The notes: generated from the sequence alone by a model not told the origin. A DNA stretch of 64,000 bases from Methylococcus capsulatus str. Texas = ATCC 19069 (GCF_000424685.1 NZ_KE384225.1:1-64000), one strand, 5' to 3'. Counted from the first letter of the stretch, positions 1-8,962 are shown. Numbers and translations are program-made.

Positions 1-17
1 CAGGGCTGTTCAATGCT
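1..17 (+). repeat. Left terminal inverted repeat of the ISAs1 element
   Basis: The 17 bases CAGGGCTGTTCAATGCT pair with the right end at 1164-1180, differing at two positions. Confidence 0.8.
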
Positions 18-60
18 GAAAAATTGATGTAAGAAGTCAAGATTTTCAAAGAGGTTCCCG

Positions 61-1165
61 TTGTCCGCCCTGAAACAGGGCCTGCTGGCCATTCCGGATC
101 ATCGCCGTGCCCAGGGGCGGCTGTTCGACCTGCCCCATATGCTGCTGTTCAGCATCTTGGCGATCATGAGCGGCGCGACGTCCTACCGGCGCATTCATCA
201 GTTCCTGCACACCCATCAGGCGGCTTTGAACGCGGCCTTCGGTTGCCGGTGGCGCCGCACGCCGGCTTACAGTTCGATCCGCTATGCCTTGCAGGGCTTG
301 GACGTGCAAGCCCTGGCGCCGCATTTTCGCGCCCATGCCGCGCGCTTGGCCGAAGGGGCGGCGGTGATCGCGCTCGACGGCAAGACCTTGCGCGGCAGCC
401 TGGACCGTTTCGAGGACCGCAAGGCCGCCCAGGTGCTCAGCGCCTTCGCCACCGAAGAGCGGATCGTGCTGGGCCAGACCCTGATCGAGGAGGCGGACAA
501 GGACCATGAAATCCAGGCGGCCCAGCGCCTCATCGAAACCTTGGGGCTGAGCGGGCGGCTCTATACGCTCAATGCCCTCCACCTTCAAAAAAACGGTTGA
601 AACCGTGCTCGCCACCGGCAATCACCTCCTGGTGCAGCTCAAAGGCAATCATCCCAAGCTGCTGGCCGCGGTGCGGACGCTATGCCAGAGCCAACCTCAC
701 GCCGAACAGCACTACACCGTCGACCTGGGCCGGCGCAACCGCATCGAACAGCGCACCGTGCGCCTGTGGCCGCTCCCGCCGGGCAGCGGCACCGACCCCT
801 GGCATGACCACTCCCAGACCGTGATCGAGGGGCAGCGCCAGATCGAAGTTTTCAATCCCTACCACCGCCGCTTCGAGCCCCGCCAGGAATCCCCTGCTTA
901 TTACTTGGCGACCTGCACCGCCTCGGCGGCCACTTTAGCTCAGGTCATCCGCGGCCATTGGGCCATCGAAAACCGCCTTCATCATGTGCTCGATGTCTCC
1001 CTCGGCGAGGACTCCAGCCGCATCCGCCGAAATCCCGGCGTCTTTGCCCTGCTGCGCCACTTCGCCTTGAACCTCTTGCGACATAATGGACAAGCCAACA
1101 TCCGCTCCGCCCTTTACGACAACGCCATCTGCCTCCACCGGCTCTTGGCCTATGACGGTATTTAG
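61..1165 (+). pseudogene. ISAs1-family (H-repeat-like) transposase, split by a +1 frameshift at an A7 run
   Basis: The first part (TTG start at 61, stop at 598-600) carries the N-terminal domain and the first catalytic region ALDGKTLRGS of DDE transposases of this family. The second part, in the next frame from about 572 to 1165, continues with LVQLKGNHPKLL, RGHWAIENRLHHVLDV and RHFALNLLR, the conserved C-terminal half with the catalytic Glu. The break lies in a run of seven A at 577-583. Dropping one A, or adding two, restores one reading frame of roughly 365 codons. This is either a simple inactivating mutation or a slippery site giving a low level of full-length transposase by polymerase slippage. 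No other stop or shift is seen, which suggests recent change or retained function. Confidence 0.8.
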
Positions 1166-1180
1166 CGTTGAACAACCCTG
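1164..1180 (-). repeat. Right terminal inverted repeat of the ISAs1 element
   Basis: Read on the minus strand this is CAGGGTTGTTCAACGCT, 15/17 identical to the left end. It overlaps the last two bases of the transposase stop codon. Confidence 0.8.
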
Positions 1181-1571
1181 ACAGCGTATAAACGCTCGTT
1201 TATTGACACACTAATGGTCAAGGCTGTTCCCCCGCAGTTGGGGCATGGGGTGCGCACGGTTTGCTGCGTTATTTCGACTGGTCTAATCGTACCACATTCG
1301 GAACAAATTACTGAGTTCACGAGAGGCTCTTTTAGGAAAACTCTACGTCCGTTTTATGGCGGTCTCAGACCGAAGTTTGTTTCTACAGGGCTTGTAGGTC
1401 GGGTGGGGCATGAAACCGCCCCTTTATTCTAGGTTACGGCTTTTCCCATGGGACCCATGACAATCCCGGTGCAGTTATTTGCACGGTTGCCAGTTCGGGT
1501 GCTGCTTTCCGCTTGGCTGAGGTATTACGCTCGTTAAGGAACCTCTGAAAAAACCCTGGTGGTAAGCTAAT
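1181..1571. other. Intergenic stretch between two IS elements; no supported gene
   Basis: The longest open frame here (1214-1432, plus strand, 72 codons) has no recognisable motif and no convincing ribosome-binding site. Composition is less GC-rich than the surrounding chromosome. I see no repeat other than the element ends on either side, and read it as the residue of insertions. Confidence 0.5.
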
Positions 1572-2634
1572 TGTCAGGTCCCGTGTGATTATTTGCCGAG
1601 GAGGAGTTATCCTCTTTTCGAGGCCCGGAGTCTTCTCCGGGAGGTTTTGGGTCAACCCGGTCAGGCTCGTCACCATGCAGATTCGCCTTCATTAAGAATG
1701 CCCGCACCACGCCCGCCGTAAGGCAAGCGATTCGAGCCTCCGACCTGAGCGAGCGCGCCTTGGCCCAAAAGCATGGCATCAGCCGTACGACCGCCCGTAA
1801 ATGGAAACGCCGCGATTCGGTCGAAGATGCCTCGCACCGCCTCCATACCACACCACGCTGACGCCGGCCCAGGAAGCCATCGTGGTCTATTTTGCGGAAG
1901 TCCCTGCGGGCCGCCTTTGGATGATCTCCTGGCGGTGACGCGGGAGTTTCTCAATTCCGCGGTGTCCCGTTCCGGGCTGGACCGCTGCTTGCGCCGCCAC
2001 GGGGTGGCGTCCCTCGAGGCCCTGCTCCCGCCGGCGGAGAAGGCCCCGGTTAAACCTTTCAAGGCCTATGAACCCGGCTTTGTCCAGGTGGACGTGAAGT
2101 ATCTGCCGGCCATCGCCAGTGAGCCGCGCCGCTACCTGTTTGTCGCCATCGACCGCGCCACCCGGTGGGTGTATGTCGCTCTTAAGCCCAACCGCACAGC
2201 CCAAAGCGCCAAGGCTTTCCTTAAAGCGGCGATTGAGGCGGCCCCCTTCCGTATCCAGAAGTGCCTGACCGACAACGGGTCGGAGTTCACCGATCGCTTC
2301 CTGACCCGAACCCGGCAGCCTTCGGGCACGCATGACTTCGACCGCCTCTGCGCCGAACAGGCCATCGAACACCGCCTGATTCCGCCCCGAAGGCCCCAAA
2401 CCAACGGCATGGTCGAGCGTTTCAACGGCCGCATCGAGGAGGTCCTGCAAACCCATCGCTTCGACTCCACGGCCGATCTGGAAACCACTTTGCACTGCTA
2501 CGTCGCTCTCTACAATCAGCATATCCCCCAGCGGGCCTTGGGTCATATCACTCCCGTTCAAGCGCTCAAAAACTGGCATACATCCCATCCCCATCTCTTT
2601 CGCAAAAAGGTTTATAAACAGGCGGGACTTGACA
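1572..2634 (+). mobile_element. IS481-family insertion sequence, decayed
   Basis: The left end at 1572 (TGTCAGGTCCCGTGTG) and the reverse complement of the right end at 2634 (TGTCAAGTCCCGCCTG) match closely, giving TGTCA-type terminal repeats around a DDE transposase. The six bases outside the right end (2635-2640) are CCTAGG, matching the NCTAGN target reported for IS481. The left flank (1566-1571) is GCTAAT, a one-base departure in the CTAG core. The transposase reading frame is broken, so the copy is probably inactive. Confidence 0.75.
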
Positions 2635-2639
2635 CCTAG
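1675..2639 (+). pseudogene. IS481-family transposase with several frameshifts in its N-terminal part
   Basis: An ATG at 1675 begins MQIRLH and then meets a stop. In the next frame the sequence resumes as a helix-turn-helix segment (ERALAQKHGISRTTARKWKR). Further shifts occur near 1855, 1892 and 1910. From about 1912 the frame stays open to 2639 and holds the integrase-core (rve) catalytic domain: FVQVDVKYLP (first Asp), CLTDNGSEFTD (second Asp) and RPQTNGMVERFNGRIEEVL (Glu). Each break is a one- to few-base insertion relative to the expected protein. The TAG stop (2637-2639) lies outside the terminal repeat and is supplied by the flanking CTAG target. The catalytic domain is intact, but a full-length protein cannot be made. 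Confidence 0.75.
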
Positions 2640-2654
2640 GGCACCGATGCCCAG

Positions 2655-3089
2655 TCACTCCGGCCAGTAATCCATACTCATGGTCTGGTCTACGCTGAAA
2701 GGCGGATCAGCCGGAAAGGCGTGTTCGTCAAGGCCGGTTTCGTTGGCTGCCAGTAGCCGGGCCTTGGCGTAGGCCTTGCCGAATATCGCTCCCAGCTCCG
2801 GACGCAGGCCGGGGTTGTCGTCCAGCACGTCCGCCACGTCGCCCCGTTGAATCTGGATCGTCCGCCGCCAGCTATTGCCGCGCCGGTCGGGTTGGTGGGC
2901 CCATTTCAGCAGGTGCGCCAGCAGAACGGTTAGCCGGTTTACCAGTTCGCGCCGCTCGCGTGCTCCCATCGCTTCAAGCTCCTCGATCAAATGCTCCGTG
3001 TCCAGTTCGGCAAGCCGCCCTTCCCGCAGTAATCCGGCTTGGGTGTGGGTCCAAGTGTAGAAGTCTTCATCGTGCAGTCGTGCGTTCAT
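2655..3089 (-). CDS. DUF29 family protein
   Basis: The 144-residue product has the DUF29 layout: an N-terminal segment with YTWTHTQAGLLREGRLAELD, then HLIEELEAMGARERRELVNR, a helix rich in Leu and Trp (LAHLLKWAHQPDRRGNSW) and a C-terminal part with DNPGLRPELGAIFGKAYAKA. The function of DUF29 is unknown; such genes are common in accessory regions of cyanobacteria and proteobacteria. I chose the ATG at 3089 because it begins the family homology; the longer open frame upstream is Arg-rich and overlaps the recombinase remnant. It lies among mobile-element debris, which suggests acquisition. Confidence 0.75.
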   Translation of the reverse strand: MNARLHDEDFYTWTHTQAGLLREGRLAELDTEHLIEELEAMGARERRELVNRLTVLLAHLLKWAHQPDRRGNSWRRTIQIQRGDVADVLDDNPGLRPELGAIFGKAYAKARLLAANETGLDEHAFPADPPFSVDQTMSMDYWPE

Positions 3090-3430
3090 GCCTTTGCCTT
3101 CTTCTTGAGTGGGACAATCTGCGCCCCCGCCTTGACGCCCCCGGCGGCGTCTATGTCTTGCCGGCGCATTTCTTGAACGTTTGAGCGCCGTGCCCCGATC
3201 AGTATCGCAAGAAGGAAGAAGTCCGCAAGCGGCGAATCGGCTACGGCTGCAAAGAACTGCGGCGACTCGGCAGGCTCTGGGAACCGCTCCCGGCTCTGGA
3301 TCAATTTGCACTTGAGTGCAACTGCCGGATTGGGCCGGTCGGTGATGCCTTCCTGGTTGGCACGGTTGAACACCGCGGGCACGAGGGCTTTCACCCTGTT
3401 GCCCTTACGGATGAGGCGGCCTCTGATCTT
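3086..3430 (-). pseudogene. Tyrosine recombinase (phage-type integrase) fragment
   Basis: A stretch of about 100 codons reads NRVKALVPAVFNRANQEG, then SRERFPEPAESPQFFAAV and FFLLAILIGARRSNVQEMR. These match the end of the core-binding domain and the first catalytic Arg region (GARRSNV) of phage integrases. The open frame runs into Lys-rich sequence and stops at 3086, so the downstream His-x-x-Arg and Tyr motifs are missing, as is the N-terminal half. It overlaps the DUF29 start by 4 bases. The piece marks a former integrated element; no attachment-site duplication or tRNA gene is visible nearby. Confidence 0.6.
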
Positions 3431-3505
3431 GCAACCCTTTCATGGACGAGGGGCCGGTCCAGGAAGTACGAACCGCCCGGATTCGCCCGTACCTGCCGGC
3501 CAGTT

Positions 3506-3766
3506 TCACCGGCTTCGCGGTCGCGGGTGTCGCCGGTCGGAGTCGGCAGGCATGGCAGCTCCGGCGGCTGCTGGCACCTGGGCAGGCGGATTGATCGCTT
3601 CGGTCAGATCAGACAGGGAATCCTGGATGACTTGCGACAGGTCATGACCGTTGCCTGCGGTATTGCCGGGTGTGGTTGAAGGGTCATTTGCCGCATCGTC
3701 GACGGGCGATGCGCTTCGTCCCGCCGACCGGCCGATGATGTAAGTTGCTGTTCTGACTGAGTCCAT
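3506..3766 (-). CDS. Hypothetical protein, weakly supported
   Basis: An 86-codon open frame with a plausible ribosome-binding site (GAAGG about seven bases before the ATG at 3766). It encodes a Ser/Thr/Ala/Pro-rich product with one helical segment (DLSQVIQDSLSDLTEAINPP). I recognise no family. Its position between the integrase remnant and the CBS gene, and its low complexity, leave open that it is not expressed. Confidence 0.3.
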   Translation of the reverse strand: MDSVRTATYIIGRSAGRSASPVDDAANDPSTTPGNTAGNGHDLSQVIQDSLSDLTEAINPPAQVPAAAGAAMPADSDRRHPRPRSR

Positions 3767-3955
3767 ATCGTACCTTCGGTTGTCTGTCCGGGTGTCCGGC
3801 ATGACGGCGTCGATGCAGGATGCGTGCCGAATTTTTCCGAATCCGACGGTTGCCCCTCCGGATGGGAATCGCCGACAATCGGTTTCGGAAAGGAGCGGTT
3901 GCCTCCTCTTTATTTTTCAGGCAGTTTCACAACGGCGACTCAGCGAGGAGCAAGC

Positions 3956-4408
3956 ATGTCCATCGGTCAGTTTTGTATTCGGGACACCGTCATCGTCGAC
4001 AAGGACGATACGATCGTGGAGGCAGCCAAGGTGATGCGCGCGCATCATGTCGGCAGCGTGGTGGTGGTGGAAGAGGCGGAGGGCGGTTGCAAACCCCTCG
4101 GCATCCTGACCGACCGGGATCTGGTGGTCGAGATTCTGGCGGAGGAAGTCGCCCCCGATGCCGTGACGGTCGGCGACGTGATGAGTTTCGAACTCGTCAC
4201 GGCGCGGGAACAGGACGGCTTGTGGGAGACCCTGCAACGCATGCGCGCCCATGGCGTGCGGCGCATTCCCGTGGTCGACGAGCGGGGGCTGCTGGTGGGG
4301 ATCATCAGCGCCGACGATTATCTCGAGATCCTTGCCGGCGAACTGGGGGAACTGGCCAGGCTGCTGGCGCGGGAAAAGGGAAGGGAGGAGCAGGCGCGCA
4401 GCGCTTGA
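3956..4408 (+). CDS. Tandem CBS-domain protein
   Basis: The 150-residue product is two CBS motifs and little else: about residues 1-60 (IRDTVIVDKDDTIVEAAKVM, then GILTDRDLV) and 75-130 (VMSFELVTARE, then GVRRIPVVDERG and VGIISADDYLEI). Stand-alone CBS pairs bind adenine nucleotides and act as energy-sensing regulators, but the partner here cannot be told. The ATG at 3956 is preceded by CGAGGAGC at good spacing. A longer in-frame start at 3824 would add sequence with no family match. It is not obviously in an operon with the next gene, 28 bases downstream. Confidence 0.85.
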   Translation: MSIGQFCIRDTVIVDKDDTIVEAAKVMRAHHVGSVVVVEEAEGGCKPLGILTDRDLVVEILAEEVAPDAVTVGDVMSFELVTAREQDGLWETLQRMRAHGVRRIPVVDERGLLVGIISADDYLEILAGELGELARLLAREKGREEQARSA

Positions 4409-4436
4409 GAGAGCCGTCTGCACTAAACGAAACAGC

Positions 4437-4997
4437 ATGCCTGACCTCGGGTTGACAGACGCAGAGTCCCTGGGCCATTGCCTGTTCGATACCGGTTTCG
4501 GTGTCTGCGGGATCGCTTGGCGCGCGTTCGAGGGAAAGGACGAGGCGCCGGTGGTCACCCTGTTCCTGCTTCCCGAGGCGACGGCGGCAGGAACCGCTGC
4601 GGCGATGGCCCGGCGGTGCGGGGGATCGCCGACGGTGCCGCCGCCGGCGATCGCGGAGGTGATCGAGAAAGTCCGGCGGCACTTCCGGGGTGATCTCCAG
4701 GACTTCAGCAGGGTTCGGGTGGAACCGGACGGCGCGGGTCCGTTCGCCAGGGCCGTCTACTCGGCCGCACGGGACGTACCCGCCGGTCAGGTCCGCACTT
4801 ATGGCGAACTGGCCCGCGCCTTGAATCGGCCTGCCGCGGCCCGTGCGGTCGGCCAGGCGCTCGGACGCAACCCCGTTCCCCTCATCATTCCCTGCCACCG
4901 GATTCTGGGGGCAGGCGGGAAACTGGGCGGATTTTCCGCGCATGGCGGCGTCGCCACCAAGGTACGGATGCTGCGGCTCGAAGGCGTCGCCGTGTGA
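4437..4997 (+). CDS. ogt: Methylated-DNA--[protein]-cysteine S-methyltransferase
   Basis: This suicide repair protein moves alkyl groups from O6-alkylguanine in DNA to its own cysteine. The 186-residue protein has an N-terminal RNase-H-like domain and the C-terminal DNA-binding domain with VPAGQVRTYGELA and RAVGQALGRNP (recognition helix). The active site PCHRIL places the acceptor Cys at about 153. The size and lack of an extra regulatory domain fit Ogt/MGMT rather than Ada. I chose the ATG at 4437 because upstream codons overlap the CBS gene out of frame. Ogt or a shorter MGMT name cannot be separated from sequence alone. Confidence 0.9.
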   Translation: MPDLGLTDAESLGHCLFDTGFGVCGIAWRAFEGKDEAPVVTLFLLPEATAAGTAAAMARRCGGSPTVPPPAIAEVIEKVRRHFRGDLQDFSRVRVEPDGAGPFARAVYSAARDVPAGQVRTYGELARALNRPAAARAVGQALGRNPVPLIIPCHRILGAGGKLGGFSAHGGVATKVRMLRLEGVAV

Positions 4998-5301
4998 GCA
5001 CGGAGGATCCGGCCGGCTGTACGGGATCGGCCTTTTGTCCGGTTCGAGACAAGCCCGCCTTCCGATTTCCTCGTTAAATCAATGACTCATCGTTCGCGCT
5101 TGTTGGCGTGCGAATTGCTTCGGATGAGGAACTCTTTTCATCTTTGCTCCGGAAGCGAATAGACGATGAGCATGGCTGCAACCGCTCGGGACGCCTGCCC
5201 CGAGTTCCACCGGGCGCCGGTCACCGCTCCCGATGCGTACCATGATCGCCCCGCCTGGGCGGTGGGCGCGGTATTTTCTGGCGGCGCCGGGGATTGAACG
5301 T
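4998..5301. other. Intergenic region before selO; possible small ORF
   Basis: The only reading frame of note is 44 codons including the stop (5166-5297, plus strand), ending five bases before the chosen selO start. It has no family match or clear ribosome-binding site, so I do not call it a gene. No strong terminator is seen after ogt. Confidence 0.4.
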
Positions 5302-6816
5302 ATGTCCACGGCGATGCCAGGAGCCTTCTCCCCGCCGCGCGGTCTGGCCGATCTGCCGCTTTGTCCCGTCTATTCGCGGCTTGGAAGACCCTTTCACCAA
5401 CCGGTCGCGGCCACGTCCCTGCCGGAGCCGAGGATGGTGCACTTCAATGCCGCGCTGGCCGGTGAACTGGGTTTCGGCCCGGAGGCGGGGCCGCAGCTCC
5501 TCGAAATCCTGGCCGGCAACCGCCCCTGGCCGGGATACGCATCGTCGGCTTCGGTCTACGCCGGCCATCAGTTCGGCGCTTGGGTGCCGCAGTTGGGCGA
5601 CGGCCGCGCCTTGCTGATCGCGGAAGTGCGCACGCCAGCCCGGGAGCGGGTGGAACTGCAGCTCAAGGGTGCGGGGCCGACGCCCTATTCGCGCGGGCTG
5701 GACGGTCGCGCCGTGCTGCGTTCGTCGATCCGGGAATACCTGGCATCGGAGTCCATGCACGCCTTGGGGGTGCCGACCACCCGCTGTCTGAGCCTGGTGG
5801 CGTCGCCGCAACCGGTAGTGCGGGAAACCGTGGAGAGCGCCGCCGTGGTCTGCCGTGCCGCCGCCAGTTTCGTGCGCTTCGGCCAGTTCGAATACTTCGC
5901 CGGGCGGGGACAGACGGAACCGATGGCCAGGCTGGCGGACCACGTGATCGCCGAGCACTTCCCGCATCTGCAAGGCCACCCGGAACGCCATGCCGCCTGG
6001 CTGGGCGAGGTGATCGAACGCACCGCCCGCCTCATCGCGCAATGGCAGTTGCTGGGCTTCTGCCATGGGGTGATGAACACCGACAACTTCTCGGTGCTCG
6101 GTCTCACTCTGGATTACGGCCCGTTCGGTTTCATGGACCGGTTCCGCTGGTACCACGTGTGCAACCATTCCGATTATGAGGGGCGCTATGCCTACCGTGC
6201 CCAGCCCGAGGTCGGCCGCTGGAACTGCGAGCGCCTGCTGCAGGCAGTGTCGCCGTTGTTGGCGGACGCTCCGGGCCGAGCGGCGGAAATCGGTCAGGAT
6301 CTGCTACGGCGCTACGCGTCCGTCTATCACCGCGCGGTGATGCGCGGTTGGGCCGACAAGCTGGGGCTCAGGGAGGTCCGCGAAACCGATGCCGGACTGA
6401 TCGACGAGTTTCTGGGGCTGCTGCAAAGAGGCCGGGGCGATTTCACCCGCAGCTTCCGGCTGCTCGGCCGGATCCATGCCGACAGCGACGCGCCCGCCAG
6501 GGGGGTACGGGAGGCGTTCGCCGACATCAATGCCTTCGACGCCTGGGTCGCCGACTACAGGACCCGGCTGCGCAGCGAGCAGAATGTCGACGACGAAGCG
6601 CGGGCAGGGCGGATGAACCGGGTGAATCCGAAATACGTACTGCGCAATCATCTGGCGCAGATCGCCATCGACAAAGCGATGCTGGGAGACTATTCGGAGG
6701 TCGCGAGGCTGGCCGAGCTGCTGCGCCGCCCGTACGACGAGCAGCCCGACATGGAAGCCTACGCCGCCGAGCCGCCGGACTACATGCGCAACATCGAGGT
6801 GAGTTGTTCCTCGTGA
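5302..6816 (+). CDS. selO: SelO-family protein AMPylator (UPF0061/YdiU)
   Basis: SelO proteins are pseudokinase-fold enzymes that transfer AMP from ATP to Ser/Thr/Tyr of target proteins, and in E. coli help in redox stress. The 504-residue product has the family signatures ELQLKGAGPTPYSRG, GRAVLRSSIREYLASE, GFCHGVMNTDNFSVLG and LDYGPFGFMD. It ends in SCSS, where the conserved Cys takes the place of the selenocysteine of the animal enzymes. The ATG at 5302 gives the usual N-terminus; an in-frame ATG at 5233 would add 23 residues with no family support. The gene stands alone, 85 bases before the Rieske gene. Confidence 0.9.
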   Translation: MSTAMPGAFSPPRGLADLPLCPVYSRLGRPFHQPVAATSLPEPRMVHFNAALAGELGFGPEAGPQLLEILAGNRPWPGYASSASVYAGHQFGAWVPQLGDGRALLIAEVRTPARERVELQLKGAGPTPYSRGLDGRAVLRSSIREYLASESMHALGVPTTRCLSLVASPQPVVRETVESAAVVCRAAASFVRFGQFEYFAGRGQTEPMARLADHVIAEHFPHLQGHPERHAAWLGEVIERTARLIAQWQLLGFCHGVMNTDNFSVLGLTLDYGPFGFMDRFRWYHVCNHSDYEGRYAYRAQPEVGRWNCERLLQAVSPLLADAPGRAAEIGQDLLRRYASVYHRAVMRGWADKLGLREVRETDAGLIDEFLGLLQRGRGDFTRSFRLLGRIHADSDAPARGVREAFADINAFDAWVADYRTRLRSEQNVDDEARAGRMNRVNPKYVLRNHLAQIAIDKAMLGDYSEVARLAELLRRPYDEQPDMEAYAAEPPDYMRNIEVSCSS

Positions 6817-6901
6817 GACCGGGCAGCGCAGGCCAGGCATCGCTGCTGGACGTCGGCTCGTCCTGGATTTCTGACCAACCCCTGGCAAAAAGGAAACACG
6901 C

Positions 6902-7216
6902 ATGGCTTTCGAAGACGTCTGCAAACAAAGCCTGCTCGGCGAAGGCGAACTGGTGCCCTTGACCGTGGGCAAGAAGGAAATCGTCATTCTGTGGCCAGAC
7001 GGCGGGGAGCCGAAGGCTTACGACGCCCGCTGCCCCCACGAGGGGGTGTCGCTGGGGCGCGGGGATTTCAATGGCCGGATTCTTTATTGCATCGCCCACG
7101 GCTGGGTTTTCGACGGCCGCAGCGGCCGGTGCCTGCAGCCGACCGGCTGGTGTATGCAGGAATATCCGATGCGGATCGAGAACGGCATGGTGCAGGTGGA
7201 CGTGTCGGGCGCCTGA
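6902..7216 (+). CDS. Rieske-type [2Fe-2S] ferredoxin
   Basis: A 104-residue soluble Rieske protein. The cluster ligands are complete: CPHEG (Cys44, His46) and CIAHGW (Cys63, His66), followed by FDGRSG. It has no signal peptide or membrane anchor, so it resembles the small electron carriers of multicomponent mono- and dioxygenases rather than bc1-complex proteins. There is no oxygenase gene beside it, so the partner is unknown. It ends 189 bases from the convergent outer-membrane barrel gene, and does not belong to the minus-strand nitrate operon. Confidence 0.85.
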   Translation: MAFEDVCKQSLLGEGELVPLTVGKKEIVILWPDGGEPKAYDARCPHEGVSLGRGDFNGRILYCIAHGWVFDGRSGRCLQPTGWCMQEYPMRIENGMVQVDVSGA

Positions 7217-7405
7217 GCCACAACCGCACGCTCCTGCACCGGCGGGCATTCGCCCGAACCGTGGGAACCGGGCATGCGGCGGTCGCCCGGCTCGGCGCAA
7301 CAGGGTGCAGCAGGACGGGCAGGCATCGGGTCGGCATGGTTTTCCGTCTGGCAAAGCGCGGCGTGGGCGGGTCGGGACGGATTCCAGAGCCATTGGTGCC
7401 GATGC

Positions 7406-8962
7406 TCAGAACGAGACGATGGCCTCCAGAAAACCGTAGTTGCCCTGCTTGCCGTCGTACTGGTTGTTGATGATGCTCTGGCCGAAGGCATGGCCGTAAA
7501 ACAGGTTGAAGGCCAGATGGTCGATCGGCTTTATGTTGATCATCATGTGGGTGAGATAGGCCAGGTTGCTGGCACCGCCCGTCGGCGTGCCGACGTAGCC
7601 GAACACGGTGTCGTTGGTCGCGCCCGAGCCCGAATACACGAAGTCCTGGGGGGCATTGACCCGCAATGCGTGGAAGTCCAGCCGCAGGCTGAGCTTGGGG
7701 TCGGGGGTCAGCATGCCCTGCACGAAGACGTCCTGGTTGTTCATCATGTTGTAGAACGGGAACTGGGCATACAGCCAGGCCGTGGGCAGCATCTGGAAGA
7801 AGGTGCCGTGGGTGTCGTCGTTCGGGTTGTCGTCGCCCGAGCCGCTGTTGATGCCCGCCCGCAGCCAGGGAGCCGCCCATACTTCCTTGAACTGGTAGCC
7901 GGCTTCGACGCCGAAGGCCCAGGCACGCTGATTCTGGCCCTGCCAGTTGCCGACCTGGCCGAAGGCATAGACCGTCCCGTCCGCCACGCCGGGGCCGATT
8001 TCCTCGACATGCGCCAGGTGGCCGCCGATGGTGTGGATCGCCGAGCCTCGGCCCACCGCTTTTTCGCGTGCCGCGAGGGGGCGGTTGTCGACGAACAGGA
8101 TGTTCCGGTCGTCCGAGTAGTAGTACCAGGACAGGCGTCCGATGGTGTTGCCGACGTTTTCCGAATCCCGGAGGCTGAGACTCGCGCCCGCCACATTGAC
8201 CTTGCCAATGGTCGGCATGCCGTTGGACTCGAAGCCGCCGAAGGTGGGCATGAAGCCGAAACCGACCGCCTCCAGGTCATCCGTCAGATAGCCGATGCTG
8301 CCGCCGTCGAAGCTGCGGCCGGCGTGGGTGTACTCGAACGGGCCGATCAGGCGCTGGGCGATGCGATAGTCCTGGATCCAGCGCAGGTTCTTGTGGCGGG
8401 CGGGCCCCTGCTGGCCGTCGTAGAACAGTTGGCGGCCGCCGTTGAGATACAGGCCGTCGACGCCGAACATATCCTTCAGCCGCAGCCAGCCCTGCCGCAG
8501 GAAGGCGCCGTTCTGGGTGCTCAACGGCGTGCTGGCATAGTAGGCGGCGCCGATGCCGACGCCGTTGGTCGGCAGGCCGCCGATGTAGGTGTCCTGGAAC
8601 TGGGCGAAGGCCTCGAACGGTTGGCCGGTCATCCGCAGGCCCAGCTGGAACTTGTTGCCTACGAAACTGTAGTTGTAATCCTTGGGGAGTGGTTTTCCCT
8701 TGACCAAGGGATTGCCGAACCAGTCGGCGAATTCGCCACGGGCACGGTCGAATGCTTCCAGAGTGATCTTGGTGTCCGCCGGCCCGGCCCATTCGGTGGG
8801 CGAGGCGCTGGGAGGCTCGGTCTGTCTGTCCGCTCCCCAGGTGGCCTGGGACAAAGCCAGCAGGGTACTGAACAGGGCGGTGCCGACGCTCTTGGACCGG
8901 CGGTCGATGGCGCCGGAAGATACGGGCGATGCCGTGGTCTGGTTCGAATTCGTCTGAGCCAT
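7406..8962 (-). CDS. Alginate-export (AlgE-type) outer-membrane beta-barrel protein, likely nitrate-regulon porin
   Basis: The 518-residue product has an N-terminal export region ending near ATWGADRQ, then alternating amphipathic strands typical of a large outer-membrane barrel, and closes with the terminal-Phe signature AIVSF used for BAM-dependent insertion. Strand-like segments such as NKFQLGLRMTGQPFEAFAQF and LYLNGGRQLFYDG match the alginate-export family. The ATG at 8962 follows GGGGGA at good spacing. No alginate genes are near. The leader (9012-9138) carries a sigma-54 promoter and an ANTAR-type antitermination element like those of the nitrate operon, so I infer a role in nitrate or nitrite passage across the outer membrane. 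The substrate is not shown by sequence. Confidence 0.8.
   Translation of the reverse strand: MAQTNSNQTTASPVSSGAIDRRSKSVGTALFSTLLALSQATWGADRQTEPPSASPTEWAGPADTKITLEAFDRARGEFADWFGNPLVKGKPLPKDYNYSFVGNKFQLGLRMTGQPFEAFAQFQDTYIGGLPTNGVGIGAAYYASTPLSTQNGAFLRQGWLRLKDMFGVDGLYLNGGRQLFYDGQQGPARHKNLRWIQDYRIAQRLIGPFEYTHAGRSFDGGSIGYLTDDLEAVGFGFMPTFGGFESNGMPTIGKVNVAGASLSLRDSENVGNTIGRLSWYYYSDDRNILFVDNRPLAAREKAVGRGSAIHTIGGHLAHVEEIGPGVADGTVYAFGQVGNWQGQNQRAWAFGVEAGYQFKEVWAAPWLRAGINSGSGDDNPNDDTHGTFFQMLPTAWLYAQFPFYNMMNNQDVFVQGMLTPDPKLSLRLDFHALRVNAPQDFVYSGSGATNDTVFGYVGTPTGGASNLAYLTHMMINIKPIDHLAFNLFYGHAFGQSIINNQYDGKQGNYGFLEAIVSF

Larger units (their letters stand above)
1..1180 (+). mobile_element. ISAs1-family insertion sequence, complete
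   Basis: Both ends are visible. Bases 1-17 and the reverse complement of 1164-1180 match at 15 of 17 positions, starting CAGGG on each side, so the window begins exactly at the left terminal inverted repeat. The transposase fills the element and its TAG stop (1163-1165) overlaps the right repeat. The target duplication cannot be tested because the left flank is outside the window. The coding frame is broken at an A7 run (see the transposase entry). Confidence 0.85.

Noticed and set aside
1214-1432. A 72-codon frame between the IS elements
   Set aside because: No homology that I recognise, no ribosome-binding site, and it lies in debris.
7217-7405. Possible terminator between the Rieske gene and the barrel gene
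   Set aside because: Several GC-rich inverted repeats are present but no T run on either strand.
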